A stretch of 64,000 bases of DNA from Magnetococcus marinus MC-1 (GCF_000014865.1 NC_008576.1:4059001-4123000), one strand, 5' to 3'. Shown: positions 28,773-38,008, counted from the first letter of the stretch. Notes: generated by a model not told the origin, from the letters alone. Translations and numbers: made by a program.

Positions 28773-29145
28773 GGAATTACCCTATATTTTGCAGCTACCA
28801 ACCAATCCATACCTACCAATTGGCCTAACCTTAAAGCTAACACACATTGCCTTAGGGTGTACACGCTAGGCCCCTTTTCTTGCCGAGGAATCCCCCTTCA
28901 ACCTGGGCTGAACGGGTGTACCCCACAAGCAGAGCGCCTTAGGTTAGGGCTATGGGGCGGTGCGCACCCCCCTACTAAGACGTTGACGCGCTAGGCTTGT
29001 GGTTCTTACCATAGAGCCATTTTTCTATGAGGGCCTGTTTGGCAGGCCCTTGCTCAAGCCGCTCTTTTTCATTGACGGCTAAAACGACCGTTATAGGCAT
29101 TTGCTACTGGTCAACATACTAGGCCGCAAGCCCGGGGGATGTAAG
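28773..29145. other. Intergenic region between divergent genes
   Basis: This must hold the promoters of the GH114-like gene and of the GT4 gene. The only structure seen is a hairpin at 29030-29050 (AGGGCCTG / CAGGCCCT, five-base loop) about 95 bases before the GT4 start, possibly in its leader. No gene is supported. Confidence 0.5.
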
Positions 29146-30324
29146 ATGGAGCAACCACACTGTCGCATTTTGCATGTTATACCCAAGCTTAATACGGGCG
29201 GCAGTCAATGGATGCTGTTTAAATTGCTGCATGCGGGGCAGGCTAGCCCAGAGTTTGATCAACAGGTGCTGTGCCTGGGCAAACCGGACCGGTTAAGCCC
29301 AATTTTTGCCGAAGCGGGCATTAAGGTCGAGCATTTGGGCATGGATCTAAAGCGTCCCAACCCATGGGTGATTTGGCGTTTTGTGCAATGCATTCGACAG
29401 GCTCGACCGGATATTGTGGTGAGTTGGCTGTTTGTGGCGGATTTTCTTACGCTGCTGACACGACCATGGACGGGCATTCCACGCTTGATATGCAATCTAC
29501 GCACCTCCTCCCTTTCGCTCAAGAGTTTGGGGGGACTGGATTATATTTTGGTGCGGCTGAATCGCTTTCTCTCTTCCCGCATGGATGGCATGCTCCACAA
29601 CGCCCATGCGGGCAAGCAGCAGTTGCAGCAGTTGGGCTACACGCCCTCATGGTGGCACTATATAGCCAATGGGTTTGATTTGGAAAAACTTCAACCCAAC
29701 CCCCACGCACCGCGCCGCTTAAGGGAGCAACTCAAGCTACCAGAGGGGGCTTTTCTGTTTGGCTGTTTTGCCCGTTATCACCCTTGTAAGGATCATAAAA
29801 GCCTGTTGCACGCCTTTCAATGGTTACACCAGCGTCAGCCACACGCCTATCTGCTGCTGGTGGGGCGCGGGCTTGACTGTGCAGAGATGGACCAGTTGGT
29901 GGATCGGTTGCAGGTACAGGATCATGTGCTGCGTTTGGCGGAGTTGACAGATGTGGGGCAGTGGCTCCCTGGATTGGACGCGGCGGTATTGGCCTCCTCT
30001 GAGGGGGAAGGATTTTCCAATTTTATTGGGGAGGCGATGGCCTGCGGCGTACCGTGTGTCTCAACGGATTCTGGGGATCATCGTCTGGTTATTGGCGACA
30101 CGGGCAGCATCGTGCCTGCTGGCGATGCCCACGCCCTGGGGGAGGCCATGCAGCGGATGCTGCTATTGAGCCCGCCAGAGCGGCAGGCTCTTGGTGTGCG
30201 GGCGCGTGAGCAGATTGTGGGCCATTTTGATATTGATCAGGTTGTGACAGCCTATCATCTTTGTTACCAAGCGCTCATGGCAGGGAGCCCCCCTGAAACC
30301 AACCAACCGCCCAAGGAGAGCTGA
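29146..30324 (+). CDS. Family 4 glycosyltransferase
   Basis: 392 residues with a GT-B fold. N-terminal ILHVIPKLNTGGSQWMLFKLL is the classic GT4 opening (glycine loop). The C-terminal half has FGCFARYHPCKDHKSLLHAF, LLLVGRGLD and the nucleotide-sugar-binding region ASSEGEGFSNFIGEAMACGVPCVSTD (read as two overlapping pieces) with the E-x7-E motif. Retaining transfer of a hexose to a lipid-linked or surface glycan is expected. The ATG at 29146 follows GGGGGA; a TTG at 29101 is less likely. It stands alone with no polysaccharide operon around it. Confidence 0.9.
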   Translation: MEQPHCRILHVIPKLNTGGSQWMLFKLLHAGQASPEFDQQVLCLGKPDRLSPIFAEAGIKVEHLGMDLKRPNPWVIWRFVQCIRQARPDIVVSWLFVADFLTLLTRPWTGIPRLICNLRTSSLSLKSLGGLDYILVRLNRFLSSRMDGMLHNAHAGKQQLQQLGYTPSWWHYIANGFDLEKLQPNPHAPRRLREQLKLPEGAFLFGCFARYHPCKDHKSLLHAFQWLHQRQPHAYLLLVGRGLDCAEMDQLVDRLQVQDHVLRLAELTDVGQWLPGLDAAVLASSEGEGFSNFIGEAMACGVPCVSTDSGDHRLVIGDTGSIVPAGDAHALGEAMQRMLLLSPPERQALGVRAREQIVGHFDIDQVVTAYHLCYQALMAGSPPETNQPPKES

Positions 30325-30736
30325 CAAAACCACTTTGCTGGGGAGATCAGCCATGCACTTATAAACCAAGGTGGACAGGTGCGTAAGAAACTGGGAAAGT
30401 AAGCTCTCCTCTTGCGAGGTGTGCGGCCTCTTCTGCTGAGTATGAAGAGATCCACCAAGGGTTATCCCTTATGAGGTGGCCGATGACTTCCCCTTGTGAA
30501 ATTTGCTGCATTTGGTCGCCCTTGTACAAATAAGAATGCGACGGAAAGCTTATTTCAACACTGCTTTAAAATCTATTTAAATCCATGTAGTTCCCATGTC
30601 CATTTATGCATCTATCACCCATCATTAGACATTTGAACGCCCATAATCGCACCTCATGAGCGTTTGGAACAGAGATACCAAGCCGGTGCCTGACCAATTT
30701 TCTGACACGATTACACAGGAATTACACACAAACAGA
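30325..30736. other. Gene-poor region downstream of the GT4 gene
   Basis: About 410 bases without a convincing reading frame on either strand. No repeat, tRNA or strong terminator was recognised apart from the tRNA terminator at its right edge. Confidence 0.5.
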
Positions 30737-30768
30737 AACGGCTTGCATCTAAATCGACGCAAGCCGTT
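30737..30768 (-). terminator. Terminator of the tRNA-Thr gene
   Basis: Inverted repeat AACGGCTTGC / GCAAGCCGTT with a 12-base loop, starting seven bases past the tRNA 3' end. On the minus strand the stem is followed by TCTGTTTGTG. Confidence 0.75.
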
Positions 30769-30775
30769 ATTTGTC

Positions 30776-30851
30776 TGGTGCCCACAGAGGGAATTGAACC
30801 CCCAACCTACGGATTACAAATCCGTTGCTCTGCCAATTGAGCCATGTGGGC
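30776..30851 (-). tRNA. tRNA-Thr (anticodon TGT)
   Basis: 76 bases including an encoded CCA end. The acceptor stem GCCCACA/TGTGGGC is perfect. The anticodon arm is ACGGA-TTTGTAA-TCCGT, giving anticodon TGT, and the T arm has GGTTCAATTC. It decodes ACA and related threonine codons. It lies alone, upstream of a terminator. Confidence 0.97.
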
Positions 30852-30922
30852 ATGATGAACCCCGTTTTCTACCTCAGTGGGCGGGGGGATGTCAAGACCA
30901 TTCAACCCCACCCCTGGCAATG

Positions 30923-32557
30923 TTACAAATGACCATACGGGGGCTCGGTGGTTAATCGCACATCCTCCAACGGTGTGCCCACGGTAAAATGATAAAGACT
31001 CTGCCAAGCCATGCCTTGCAGACCCCCAACCCGCTCGTGAAAGAGGTCGTCAAAATAACAGCCAATCCCCGTGCCCCGCACCCCTTCAGCCTCCGCTTCA
31101 AGATAGAGTACCTGCCCCAACATGCCTGCCTCCCAATACATATTGCGATAGTGCCAAGCCCCAATCTGCATACCCCGCTGCCACTGCGCCAACATGCCCA
31201 TACTAAAGGCCGAATCCCCCGCTATGGCCTGTTTGCAGCTCACAATCATCGCCGACATGCGCAGATCATCGCTCATCAGCCGATAGAGGGGCAGATGCTC
31301 TGGAGACCCCTCCACCGTTTGCCACACATAATCGGCGGACAACGCCTGCTTTAACTCCGCCAAGGCATCCGGATGACGCACCAACTGATAGAGCCCCGCT
31401 GCCAACCCCGCCACCCGATGCACAAAAATAAGGGGATGCAGGGCCACCGGCCAGCTCTGACTGTCCCAAGGCGCCACCCCAGGGCGGGGCAACAGGGCAT
31501 CCAAAATCCGATAAAAACCCGCCTGATCCAGCACCGTTTTACCATCAAACTGCTGCGCCGAACGTCGCTGATAGATCACCTGCGACAACGTTTTTGTACA
31601 AGGACCCGCCGCCAACGGCGGCCAATGGGGTAGCCCAATCTCTGCGAGTTCTACCCTACGTTGAGGACGCTCTGCGGCCTGCGCCACCTCTTCAATGATC
31701 GGCCAGCGGTGCATATAGCGCGGGCTCAGCACATTTGGGCTGCCCTGCCACACGCCCCGCAGGGCACTTTGCGCCCACGCCACCACCTGCTCCTGAACCA
31801 GCTCCGCCCCCACCCCAGAAGGGGAAACCCACACCAACAAATCCGGATGCTCTGGCTCGGGCTGACCCTTCTGTAACGCCGCCGTGGGCAACCCCAACAG
31901 CTGGGTAATGGTGGCATCCCCCACCCCATCCAACACCTGCACCCGCCAGCCCATCGTCACCGCCGCATAACTTAATGCCGCCACCGCATGACCCATATCC
32001 AACTGACAATAACGGTAGGCACGCTCCCCATATTTCCACATCTCCCGCCAAAATATGGAGGAAAAACCCACCACAAAACCCGGCTGCTCATGCCTCAGCC
32101 AGGGCTGCCCCGCAGCCACCACCAGCCGCTGTTCCAGGGCATGCCCATAGCTGTCATAGTGATAAACCCCGGCAGGTAGCGCCATATGCTCATCCCCCAG
32201 GGCGGGAATCACCAGATAGCCCTCCGTAGGATGCAGGTTGCCGCTTGAGGGGTTGCAGCGTAAGGCCCAACGCTGTTCACTATGGGGAATCGCCTTCCAT
32301 GCCGCCAGACCCAAGGTCAGACCCAATACCGCCGCTATGTTGTATGGGGTGATAGGCTCCGCCTTAGCCCGAGGTTGATGAACGTGACAAAAGGGCCTCT
32401 GCTGCTGCATAGCTTGGCGCGGCAACGCCAACCGAGGCGCCCCTATATAGTGCCGAAAGGGATTGGGTTGGGTATCCCAATCCATAAACTCTGGACTGGC
32501 CGCATAGCGATCCGTGCGATGTTTGGTCTGTTGGTGATAGCGTACAATAGCATCCAT
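30923..32557 (-). CDS. SagB/ThcOx-type nitroreductase-fold protein, two tandem domains
   Basis: 544 residues made of two nitroreductase-like halves. The first has RCNPSSGNLHPTEGYLV, QLDMGHAVAALSYAAVTMGW. The second opens with VIYQRRSAQQFDG and continues YRILDALLPRPG, HPLIFVHRVAGLAAGLYQL, GMQIGAWHYRNMYWEAGMLGQ and GIGCYFDDLFHE. SagB-type enzymes are FMN-dependent dehydrogenases, best known for oxidising azoline rings in peptide natural products. No precursor peptide or cyclodehydratase gene is visible nearby, so the role here is open. The ATG at 32557 has AAGGGATG upstream. Confidence 0.85.
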   Translation of the reverse strand: MDAIVRYHQQTKHRTDRYAASPEFMDWDTQPNPFRHYIGAPRLALPRQAMQQQRPFCHVHQPRAKAEPITPYNIAAVLGLTLGLAAWKAIPHSEQRWALRCNPSSGNLHPTEGYLVIPALGDEHMALPAGVYHYDSYGHALEQRLVVAAGQPWLRHEQPGFVVGFSSIFWREMWKYGERAYRYCQLDMGHAVAALSYAAVTMGWRVQVLDGVGDATITQLLGLPTAALQKGQPEPEHPDLLVWVSPSGVGAELVQEQVVAWAQSALRGVWQGSPNVLSPRYMHRWPIIEEVAQAAERPQRRVELAEIGLPHWPPLAAGPCTKTLSQVIYQRRSAQQFDGKTVLDQAGFYRILDALLPRPGVAPWDSQSWPVALHPLIFVHRVAGLAAGLYQLVRHPDALAELKQALSADYVWQTVEGSPEHLPLYRLMSDDLRMSAMIVSCKQAIAGDSAFSMGMLAQWQRGMQIGAWHYRNMYWEAGMLGQVLYLEAEAEGVRGTGIGCYFDDLFHERVGGLQGMAWQSLYHFTVGTPLEDVRLTTEPPYGHL

Positions 32558-32770
32558 CGTCATCCCTTAACCCCTGCAAGCAGCATGATTATCTCCCCCT
32601 CTTTCAGAAAAACGGGTGGCGCATAAGTTCCCCACCCCTACAGAGGAAAGCACCAAGATGCACGGGATTTCATTGGTCCGCGCCCTAGGCTGTGGCATAA
32701 TGCCCCCGTTTTGTTGGCAAAGACGCCTGCCTCGCCGGGGCATGCGACCGTATAGAGAGGGTTTTATCCC

Positions 32771-33238
32771 ATGCAATCGATGGACACCCCATTGCGTTCA
32801 GGACCGCAGAGCAACGCCGATCTGCCCGAGTTATCCCTTAAAGATGCCGCTTGGTTAGCCGGTATTACCCCCGATGCCATGCTGCGTTTTTTAGCCGCTG
32901 CGGGTCTGGAACTGGACACCGATCAAGATGCCTCGGAGCTACAGCTCACAGTGCCCCAACTGATGCGCGCTGTGTTTTTGCTCTTAGGCCAAAAAGATAA
33001 CCGTATCGCCATGTTGCGCATGCAACTGGCCGCCGCGCTCAACCGGGAAAAAGAGCTGGCCGCCGCCCTACAGGCTGACCTCGCCGACGATACCCCGATT
33101 TTAGAGAGCAGCGAACCCATGGTGCTCATGCAACCCCTGGGTGACGATGACGACGATGATGAGGATGACGACGATTTCATCCCCAAGAAAAAGAAGAAAA
33201 AAAAGAAGAAAAAAAAGGCCGTTGGTTACCCTTGGTAA
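32771..33238 (+). CDS. Small protein with Asp-rich block followed by poly-Lys tail
   Basis: 155 residues. The N-terminal half looks helical, with a possible HTH-like piece (LKDAAWLAGITPDAMLRFLA) and then a coiled helix (RIAMLRMQLAAALNREKEL). The C-terminus has a run of Asp/Glu (DDDDDDEDDDD), the bridge FIPK, eleven consecutive Lys, and AVGYPW. I do not recognise the family. The poly-Lys is encoded by AAA/AAG codons, an A-rich run where polymerase or ribosome slippage is plausible. It is followed by a strong terminator, which supports a real transcription unit. Confidence 0.65.
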   Translation: MQSMDTPLRSGPQSNADLPELSLKDAAWLAGITPDAMLRFLAAAGLELDTDQDASELQLTVPQLMRAVFLLLGQKDNRIAMLRMQLAAALNREKELAAALQADLADDTPILESSEPMVLMQPLGDDDDDDEDDDDFIPKKKKKKKKKKKAVGYPW

Positions 33239-33256
33239 AGGCAAGCCCACCCCCTG

Positions 33257-33296
33257 CAACAAAGCCCCGGCGCTGCCCAACGCCGGGGCTTTGTTG
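33257..33296. terminator. Strong intrinsic terminator
   Basis: Perfect 16-bp stem CAACAAAGCCCCGGCG / CGCCGGGGCTTTGTTG with an eight-base loop. T-rich on either side of the core, it can serve both the poly-Lys gene and the convergent aminotransferase gene. Confidence 0.88.
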
Positions 33297-33336
33297 GTCT
33301 TACCGCATAACACCCAAACCCAAGCATAAGGTTGCC

Positions 33337-34512
33337 TTAACCCAACCACGCTGCGAGCCGCTCCATGGCGATTTTTAGCTGCGCCAACTCCGCTGCATAA
33401 CAGAACCGCACATGTTCATGGCTGCGGTAACGGCCAAAATCCAACCCTGGGGTAAAGGCGCAACCCGCCTGCTCAAGGGCCGCCATACAGAGCGCCTCGC
33501 CATTGGCCAGACCGGTTTTGCTTAAAACCTGTGTGGCATCCGCATAGATATAAAAGGCCCCCTTGGGCTCAACCCCAATGCCAAAACCCAACTTGGGCAA
33601 CGCCGTTAACAGGTAGCGCCGGTTAAGATCGTAGCGGGCTACCTGTTCATCCATAGCCCCAGCGCAATCAAACGCTTGTAGCGCCGCATACTGAGCAATG
33701 GTGGGGGCCGAAATAAAGAGATTTTGTGATAACATCTCAATGCCCCGTACCGCCGAAGGGGGTACAATCATCCACCCCAAACGCCAGCCTGTCATCCCAA
33801 AATATTTTGAAAAGCCATTAATAACAATAGCATTTTCAGAAAACTCCAGGGCCGTACGCGCCTTACACCCATAGGTAATGCCGTGGTAGAGTTCATCGGA
33901 GATCACATACCCCCCCTGCCCCTCTACGGCACTCAACAGGGTTTGCATCTGGGCATCGGGAATCAAGGTGCCCGTGGGGTTGGAGGGGGAGGTTACAATC
34001 GCCGCCTTTAAACCACGAGCATGCTGGGGAGCCAACTGTTCCACCAGCAACTCGGCAGAGAGTTGATAGTGGCTCTGGGGTGAAACCGGGATCGCCACCG
34101 GCTCGCCATTAACAAAGCGCACCATGTTTGGGTAGCAGGGATAACCCGGATCGGAGAGCGCCACCCGGTCCCCGGCATCCAACAGCAGACCAAAGATCAG
34201 TTGAAACGCCCCCGAGGTACCCGGCGTTACCACCACCCGCTGGGGTGACACCGCCACCCCATAACGGGTTTGATACCACTGCGCGATGGCCGCCCGCAGC
34301 TCCGGTATGCCCAGGGATGGCGTGTAGCGGGTGCGATCTTCATCCAACGCCAGCCGGGCCGCCGCCAACACGGGAGCGGGGGTGGTAAAATCGGGCTCAC
34401 CGGCCTCCATGCGCACAATATGGCGGCCTTGGGCCTCCAACGCTTTGGCTTTTGCGAGCATCTCCATCACATAAAACGGCTGAATTTGCGCTATTTTTTT
34501 TGCCCACTGCAT
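33337..34512 (-). CDS. PLP-dependent class I/II aminotransferase
   Basis: 391 residues with fold type I signatures: VRMEAGEPDFTTPAPVL, YTPSLGIPELRAAIA, VVVTPGTSGAFQLIFGLLL, DPGYPCYPN, SPSNPTGTLIP, YVISDELYHGITY, and INGFSKYFGMTGWRLGWM containing the Schiff-base Lys. It belongs to the aspartate/aromatic aminotransferase-like group. The amino-acid substrate cannot be fixed from sequence. The ATG at 34512 has AAGGA eight bases upstream; the two earlier ATGs overlap that site. Confidence 0.93.
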   Translation of the reverse strand: MQWAKKIAQIQPFYVMEMLAKAKALEAQGRHIVRMEAGEPDFTTPAPVLAAARLALDEDRTRYTPSLGIPELRAAIAQWYQTRYGVAVSPQRVVVTPGTSGAFQLIFGLLLDAGDRVALSDPGYPCYPNMVRFVNGEPVAIPVSPQSHYQLSAELLVEQLAPQHARGLKAAIVTSPSNPTGTLIPDAQMQTLLSAVEGQGGYVISDELYHGITYGCKARTALEFSENAIVINGFSKYFGMTGWRLGWMIVPPSAVRGIEMLSQNLFISAPTIAQYAALQAFDCAGAMDEQVARYDLNRRYLLTALPKLGFGIGVEPKGAFYIYADATQVLSKTGLANGEALCMAALEQAGCAFTPGLDFGRYRSHEHVRFCYAAELAQLKIAMERLAAWLG

Positions 34513-34592
34513 CGCCATCATCCTTACCCATCTGGCCTTGAGGTTGCATCCCGTTTAGCAACATCCCCTATTTTCCCAGCATCGAGGCCACC

Positions 34593-35414
34593 ATGTCCCA
34601 GCCCCTAACCTCCATCTTAATGCCAGTTTTCAATAACATTGACATTATGGCGACCTCCATACAATACCTCACTCAATTTACCGAGACCCCCTTTGAAATT
34701 ATTTTGATTGATAATGGCTCCTGGGAACCCCAGACCGATGCCACCTACGCCGCCCTAAGCCAAGATCCCCGTATTCAGGTGATCCGCAATAAGACCAACC
34801 TCGGTTTTGGCCGGGCCAACAATCTCGGCCTAGCCCAGGCCAAGGGTCGCTATATCGCCCTGATTAACAGCGACATGTTTCCCATCGCCCCATGGTTAGG
34901 CGCGGTGCATAACCGCTTTGCCCAAGTTGAAAAGTGTGGGGCTGTGCAGGGGTTAATTGTGCTGCCCAGCGCCGAGCAAGGGGTCGATCAATGGAGCGTG
35001 CAGACCTGCGGCTCACAATTTAATGCCAAGGGGGAGGCAATCTACCGTCTACCCAACCTACCCATGCATGACCCCCGGGTCCACCAAGCCAGCCCGCTAC
35101 ACTCCTTCATGGGGACCGGTGTGGTATTGGACCGCGCGGTTATTGCCGAAGTTGGTTTTTTTGATGAAGAGTATGACATTGTATTTATGGAGGATACCGA
35201 TCTCTCCCTACGCATCTCTCAGGCAGGCTATCGAGTCTATTATGAACCTGCTGCCCGTTTTATGCATCTCCACAGCGCCTCCATGCCCCATTTGGAGCAG
35301 GCTGTCTATGATCGCAGCCGCCATTTTAACAAGGCGCTCTATCATCAAAAATGGCCGGTGGAAAAGATTGATGCCATCCTGCAAAAACAGGGCTTTGCCT
35401 CCATCATGGTATAG
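34593..35414 (+). CDS. Family 2 glycosyltransferase (rhamnosyltransferase-like)
   Basis: 273 residues, a compact GT2 protein: SILMPVFNNIDIMATSIQYL, FEIILIDNGSWEPQTD, NLGFGRANNLGLAQAKGRY, ALINSDMFPIAPWL, and GFFDEEYDIVFMEDTDLSLR containing the catalytic base region ED. This fits the WbbL-like group that adds sugars to O-antigen or other surface glycans. It stands alone, convergent with cobS. Confidence 0.92.
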   Translation: MSQPLTSILMPVFNNIDIMATSIQYLTQFTETPFEIILIDNGSWEPQTDATYAALSQDPRIQVIRNKTNLGFGRANNLGLAQAKGRYIALINSDMFPIAPWLGAVHNRFAQVEKCGAVQGLIVLPSAEQGVDQWSVQTCGSQFNAKGEAIYRLPNLPMHDPRVHQASPLHSFMGTGVVLDRAVIAEVGFFDEEYDIVFMEDTDLSLRISQAGYRVYYEPAARFMHLHSASMPHLEQAVYDRSRHFNKALYHQKWPVEKIDAILQKQGFASIMV

Positions 35415-35431
35415 GTTTTTTTCATACCATG
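35405..35431. terminator. Hairpin at the convergent GT2/cobS ends
   Basis: CATGGTAT / ATACCATG with the T-rich loop AGGTTTTTTTC, overlapping the last codons of both convergent genes. The short stem makes this only a candidate. Confidence 0.35.
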
Positions 35432-36192
35432 GCCTCGGCGCTGGTTAGCACCACCAGCATGCTCACCTCGCTCCACTCCACCAGGGCACCGGCTACATCA
35501 CCGGTAAACCCGCCGATCCGCTTATGGCTGCTGGCTCTTATAAGCCACCACACCAGGATAACCGTGCCCTGCATGGGCCAAAAGGCGCTTTGCAGCAGCA
35601 GTGGCCCCAACCATGCCAACGCCAGCACCACAACCAGCCAGGGTTTGGGCAGATGGTGGGCTGGGGCTTGGCCCATGCCCTGACGGGAGACATAGGGGGT
35701 GGTTAAAAACAGCAGGCCCACCGCTAAGCGGGCCAGCATGGGGGCCAGCACCACCGCCCACAGCGAGAGTTGCAGGGTAAGCAAGGCGTGCAGTGCGGTA
35801 AACTTGAGCAGCAGCAGCATGACGAGACTCATCACACCGGCGGGGCCAATATGGGGATCTTTCATAATCTCCAGGGTGCGTTGGGGATTGCCCAACCCAC
35901 CGATCCAACCATCGGCCATATCGGCCACACCATCCAGGTGCAAACCACCCGTGAGCCATACCCACAGCAGGGTTGCCAGGGCGGCGGCCAGCATGGGCAG
36001 GGTATCGCCCAGCAGCCACAGGGGCAGCACCACCAACCCGCCAATCACCATACCCACAAGGGGGTAGAACAGCACCGCCCGCCCCTGCACCTCTCCCGAC
36101 CAGCCACCGGGTTGGGGAAAGGGTAGACGGCTGAGCAGCCTGACGGCACTACAGAGGGGCCACCAGATCTGCTGTTGCCACCCTTCACGCAC
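35422..36192 (-). CDS. cobS: Adenosylcobinamide-GDP ribazoletransferase (cobalamin synthase)
   Basis: Integral membrane enzyme joining adenosylcobinamide-GDP and alpha-ribazole in the last steps of B12 assembly. Seen: VRLLSRLPFP near the N-terminus, the conserved GGLHLDGVADMADGWIGG, KDPHIGPAGVMSLVMLLLLKF and the C-terminal RIGGFTGDVAGAL; several hydrophobic helices. I chose the GTG at 36192, which gives a family-like N-terminus (256 residues) and overlaps the cobT stop by eight bases; upstream alternatives lie at 36243 and 36231. Confidence 0.95.
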   Translation of the reverse strand: MREGWQQQIWWPLCSAVRLLSRLPFPQPGGWSGEVQGRAVLFYPLVGMVIGGLVVLPLWLLGDTLPMLAAALATLLWVWLTGGLHLDGVADMADGWIGGLGNPQRTLEIMKDPHIGPAGVMSLVMLLLLKFTALHALLTLQLSLWAVVLAPMLARLAVGLLFLTTPYVSRQGMGQAPAHHLPKPWLVVVLALAWLGPLLLQSAFWPMQGTVILVWWLIRASSHKRIGGFTGDVAGALVEWSEVSMLVVLTSAEAMV

Positions 36193-37240
36193 CGCCGGAG
36201 ACCCCAGCTTGGGCAAAGGTGGCCATCTCATTATGGAGCGCACAGGCCATACGTAAGAGGGGCACCGCCATGGCGGCTCCGCTGCCCTCCCCTAAGCGCA
36301 TGCCAAGGTTGAGCAGAGGCTCTTTACCCAACATGCGGCACAGGATGGCATGGGCGGGTTCAGCGGAGTGATGGGCGAGGAAAAACCACCCCTCCACCCC
36401 TGGGCAGAGGCGTTGAGCGGCCAGCGCTGCGGCACTACAGATAAAGCCATCCACCAATACCGGCATACCCAGTTGGGCGGCACGGATGTAGGCACCGGTG
36501 AGGGCGGCGATCTCAAAGCCACCCAAACATTGCAGGGTGGCCAGGGGATCGTGCAGCACCCCTTGATGGAAAGCCAGGGCGCTCTGTAGGGCGGCGATTT
36601 TACGTTGCAGGCCTGCGGCATCCACACCGGTTCCTGGTCCCACGGCTTGTTGGGGTTCGATGTGGGCATAGGCACAGAGCAGGGCGCTGGCGGAGGTGGT
36701 ATTACCGATGCCCATTTCGCCGCCAATAAACAGGTTACCGCCGCTGTGGTGGAGTTGTTCAATCTGTTCGCAGCCAGCGGCCATAGCTTGGGCCAGGGTC
36801 GTGGGCTGCATGGCGGGTTGGCTACGAAAATCGGCAGTTCCAGCCCCACAGCGTCGGCTGATCACGCCGGGCAGAGGTCCTACATCAGAGAGCGCGCCTA
36901 CATCCACCACGGTGAGTTGGGCCGCCAGTTGGCGGGCCAGCACAGTGATGGCAGCCCCCCCACGGGAGAAATTGCGGATCATCTCTACAGTAACGGCCTG
37001 GGGAAAGGCGGATACGCCATGGGCGGCCACGCCATGATCGGCGGCAAAAATAACGATGCCCACTTTATTCAAGGTGGGTTGAGGATTACCTTGCATGGCG
37101 GCCAAGGTGATGGCAAGGCTCTCTAGCCGCCCCAGTGAGCCGGGGGGTTTGGTCAGTTTGAGCTGGCGTTGTTGGGCGATGTGCTGGGTGTGTTGATCCA
37201 GGGCTTTGGGGGGGGCTTGAAACCATGAAGAGGGTTGCAT
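36185..37240 (-). CDS. cobT: Nicotinate-nucleotide--dimethylbenzimidazole phosphoribosyltransferase
   Basis: Makes alpha-ribazole phosphate from 5,6-dimethylbenzimidazole and nicotinate mononucleotide for the lower ligand of B12. Seen: KPPGSLGRLESLA, FAADHGVAAHGVSAFPQ, NFSRGGAAITVLA, GGEMGIGNTTSASALL, VLVDGFICSAAALAA and the C-terminal LGEGSGAAMAVPLL with the catalytic Glu region. 350 residues, the usual length. The start at 37240 has AGGT upstream. It overlaps cobS, forming a two-gene salvage/assembly unit; no cobalamin riboswitch was seen upstream. Confidence 0.97.
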   Translation of the reverse strand: MQPSSWFQAPPKALDQHTQHIAQQRQLKLTKPPGSLGRLESLAITLAAMQGNPQPTLNKVGIVIFAADHGVAAHGVSAFPQAVTVEMIRNFSRGGAAITVLARQLAAQLTVVDVGALSDVGPLPGVISRRCGAGTADFRSQPAMQPTTLAQAMAAGCEQIEQLHHSGGNLFIGGEMGIGNTTSASALLCAYAHIEPQQAVGPGTGVDAAGLQRKIAALQSALAFHQGVLHDPLATLQCLGGFEIAALTGAYIRAAQLGMPVLVDGFICSAAALAAQRLCPGVEGWFFLAHHSAEPAHAILCRMLGKEPLLNLGMRLGEGSGAAMAVPLLRMACALHNEMATFAQAGVSGGA

Positions 37241-37474
37241 GGTGATACCTATGCTGAGGGTTATGGTGCTCTGCATGCTAGCACGCCCCTAGGGGGATAG
37301 GGAACCTTACACGGCCCTTGTGGTGTTTCGTGCAAAGGGGAAGGCTTGTTGCAAAAGTGACGGACCATGCATTCCCTTGACCACCTATTATCAAATGCTT
37401 ATATATGGCATCCCGTTTGCCTAGAGGTTAGGGTTGCGGTTTTGGTATTCACCCTTTGTTGAGTTTGAGTGGCC

Positions 37475-37846
37475 ATGTCCAGTTTGAGTATGAGTGACCC
37501 GTTTCAGGTTTGGTTAAAGCACGTTGTGTTTAACGAGCAAGATTATGATTGCATTTGTGCCATTGCCCTTAAAATTTTGGATGGCAAGTGCAAGATGTCT
37601 GCGACTGGGTCTGAATTGATGATGCGTTTGTATGATGCGGTTGAGCCGACGGGTCTGTTAATGGCTCGTTTTCAGGGGCTCATTGAGCGGGCCCGGGGTG
37701 GCGAGGTGGATGGCGATACCATTCGTCGAGCCCGTGAAGAGGCTGAGTCGCGCATTGAGAAGGCACAGATGAAGGCGTTTAAGGCGGCGTTGCAGAAGGC
37801 TGGTTTATTGCCTGCGGTTGGTGGTGCGGTTGACGAGGCGGCTTAA
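37475..37846 (+). CDS. Hypothetical protein, helical
   Basis: 123 residues (MSSLSMSDPFQVWLKHVVFN...). Charged, predicted mostly helical, ending with an Ala/Lys-rich amphipathic stretch (ESRIEKAQMKAFKAALQKAG). No family recognised. ATGs at 37475 and 37490 and a GTG at 37469 are all possible starts; none has a strong ribosome-binding site. It is followed by a terminator-like hairpin. Confidence 0.6.
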   Translation: MSSLSMSDPFQVWLKHVVFNEQDYDCICAIALKILDGKCKMSATGSELMMRLYDAVEPTGLLMARFQGLIERARGGEVDGDTIRRAREEAESRIEKAQMKAFKAALQKAGLLPAVGGAVDEAA

Positions 37847-37856
37847 CAAGCTTTGG

Positions 37857-37879
37857 GGGGGAGGGGTTTTCTCTCCCCC
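37857..37879 (+). terminator. Likely terminator of the 37475 gene
   Basis: Stem GGGGGAG / CTCCCCC with a nine-base loop, followed by TTGGGTTTTGCTTTT, eleven bases after the stop codon. Confidence 0.6.
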
Positions 37880-37977
37880 TTGGGTTTTGCTTTTACTCTT
37901 TTGATCTTTTTGCATGTTCTCAAGGCTCGGCACCGAACGGTGTGGTTTCTATGCTTAGAAAAAGGTTAGAGGGGGGG

Positions 37978-38008
37978 CTGGGGGGAGACGTTCTCTGTCT
38001 CCCACCAG
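37978..38008. repeat. Second, similar hairpin followed by the same T-rich tail
   Basis: CTGGGGGGAGAC / GTCTCCCACCAG (one mismatch) with a seven-base loop, followed by GGTTTTGCTTTTGATC. It resembles the hairpin at 37857 including the GGGTTTTGCTTTT tail, so the two look like copies of one element about 120 bases apart. Confidence 0.6.

Noticed and set aside
37241-37474. Cobalamin riboswitch upstream of cobT
   Set aside because: No B12-box-like sequence or long conserved fold was recognised in the leader on the minus strand.
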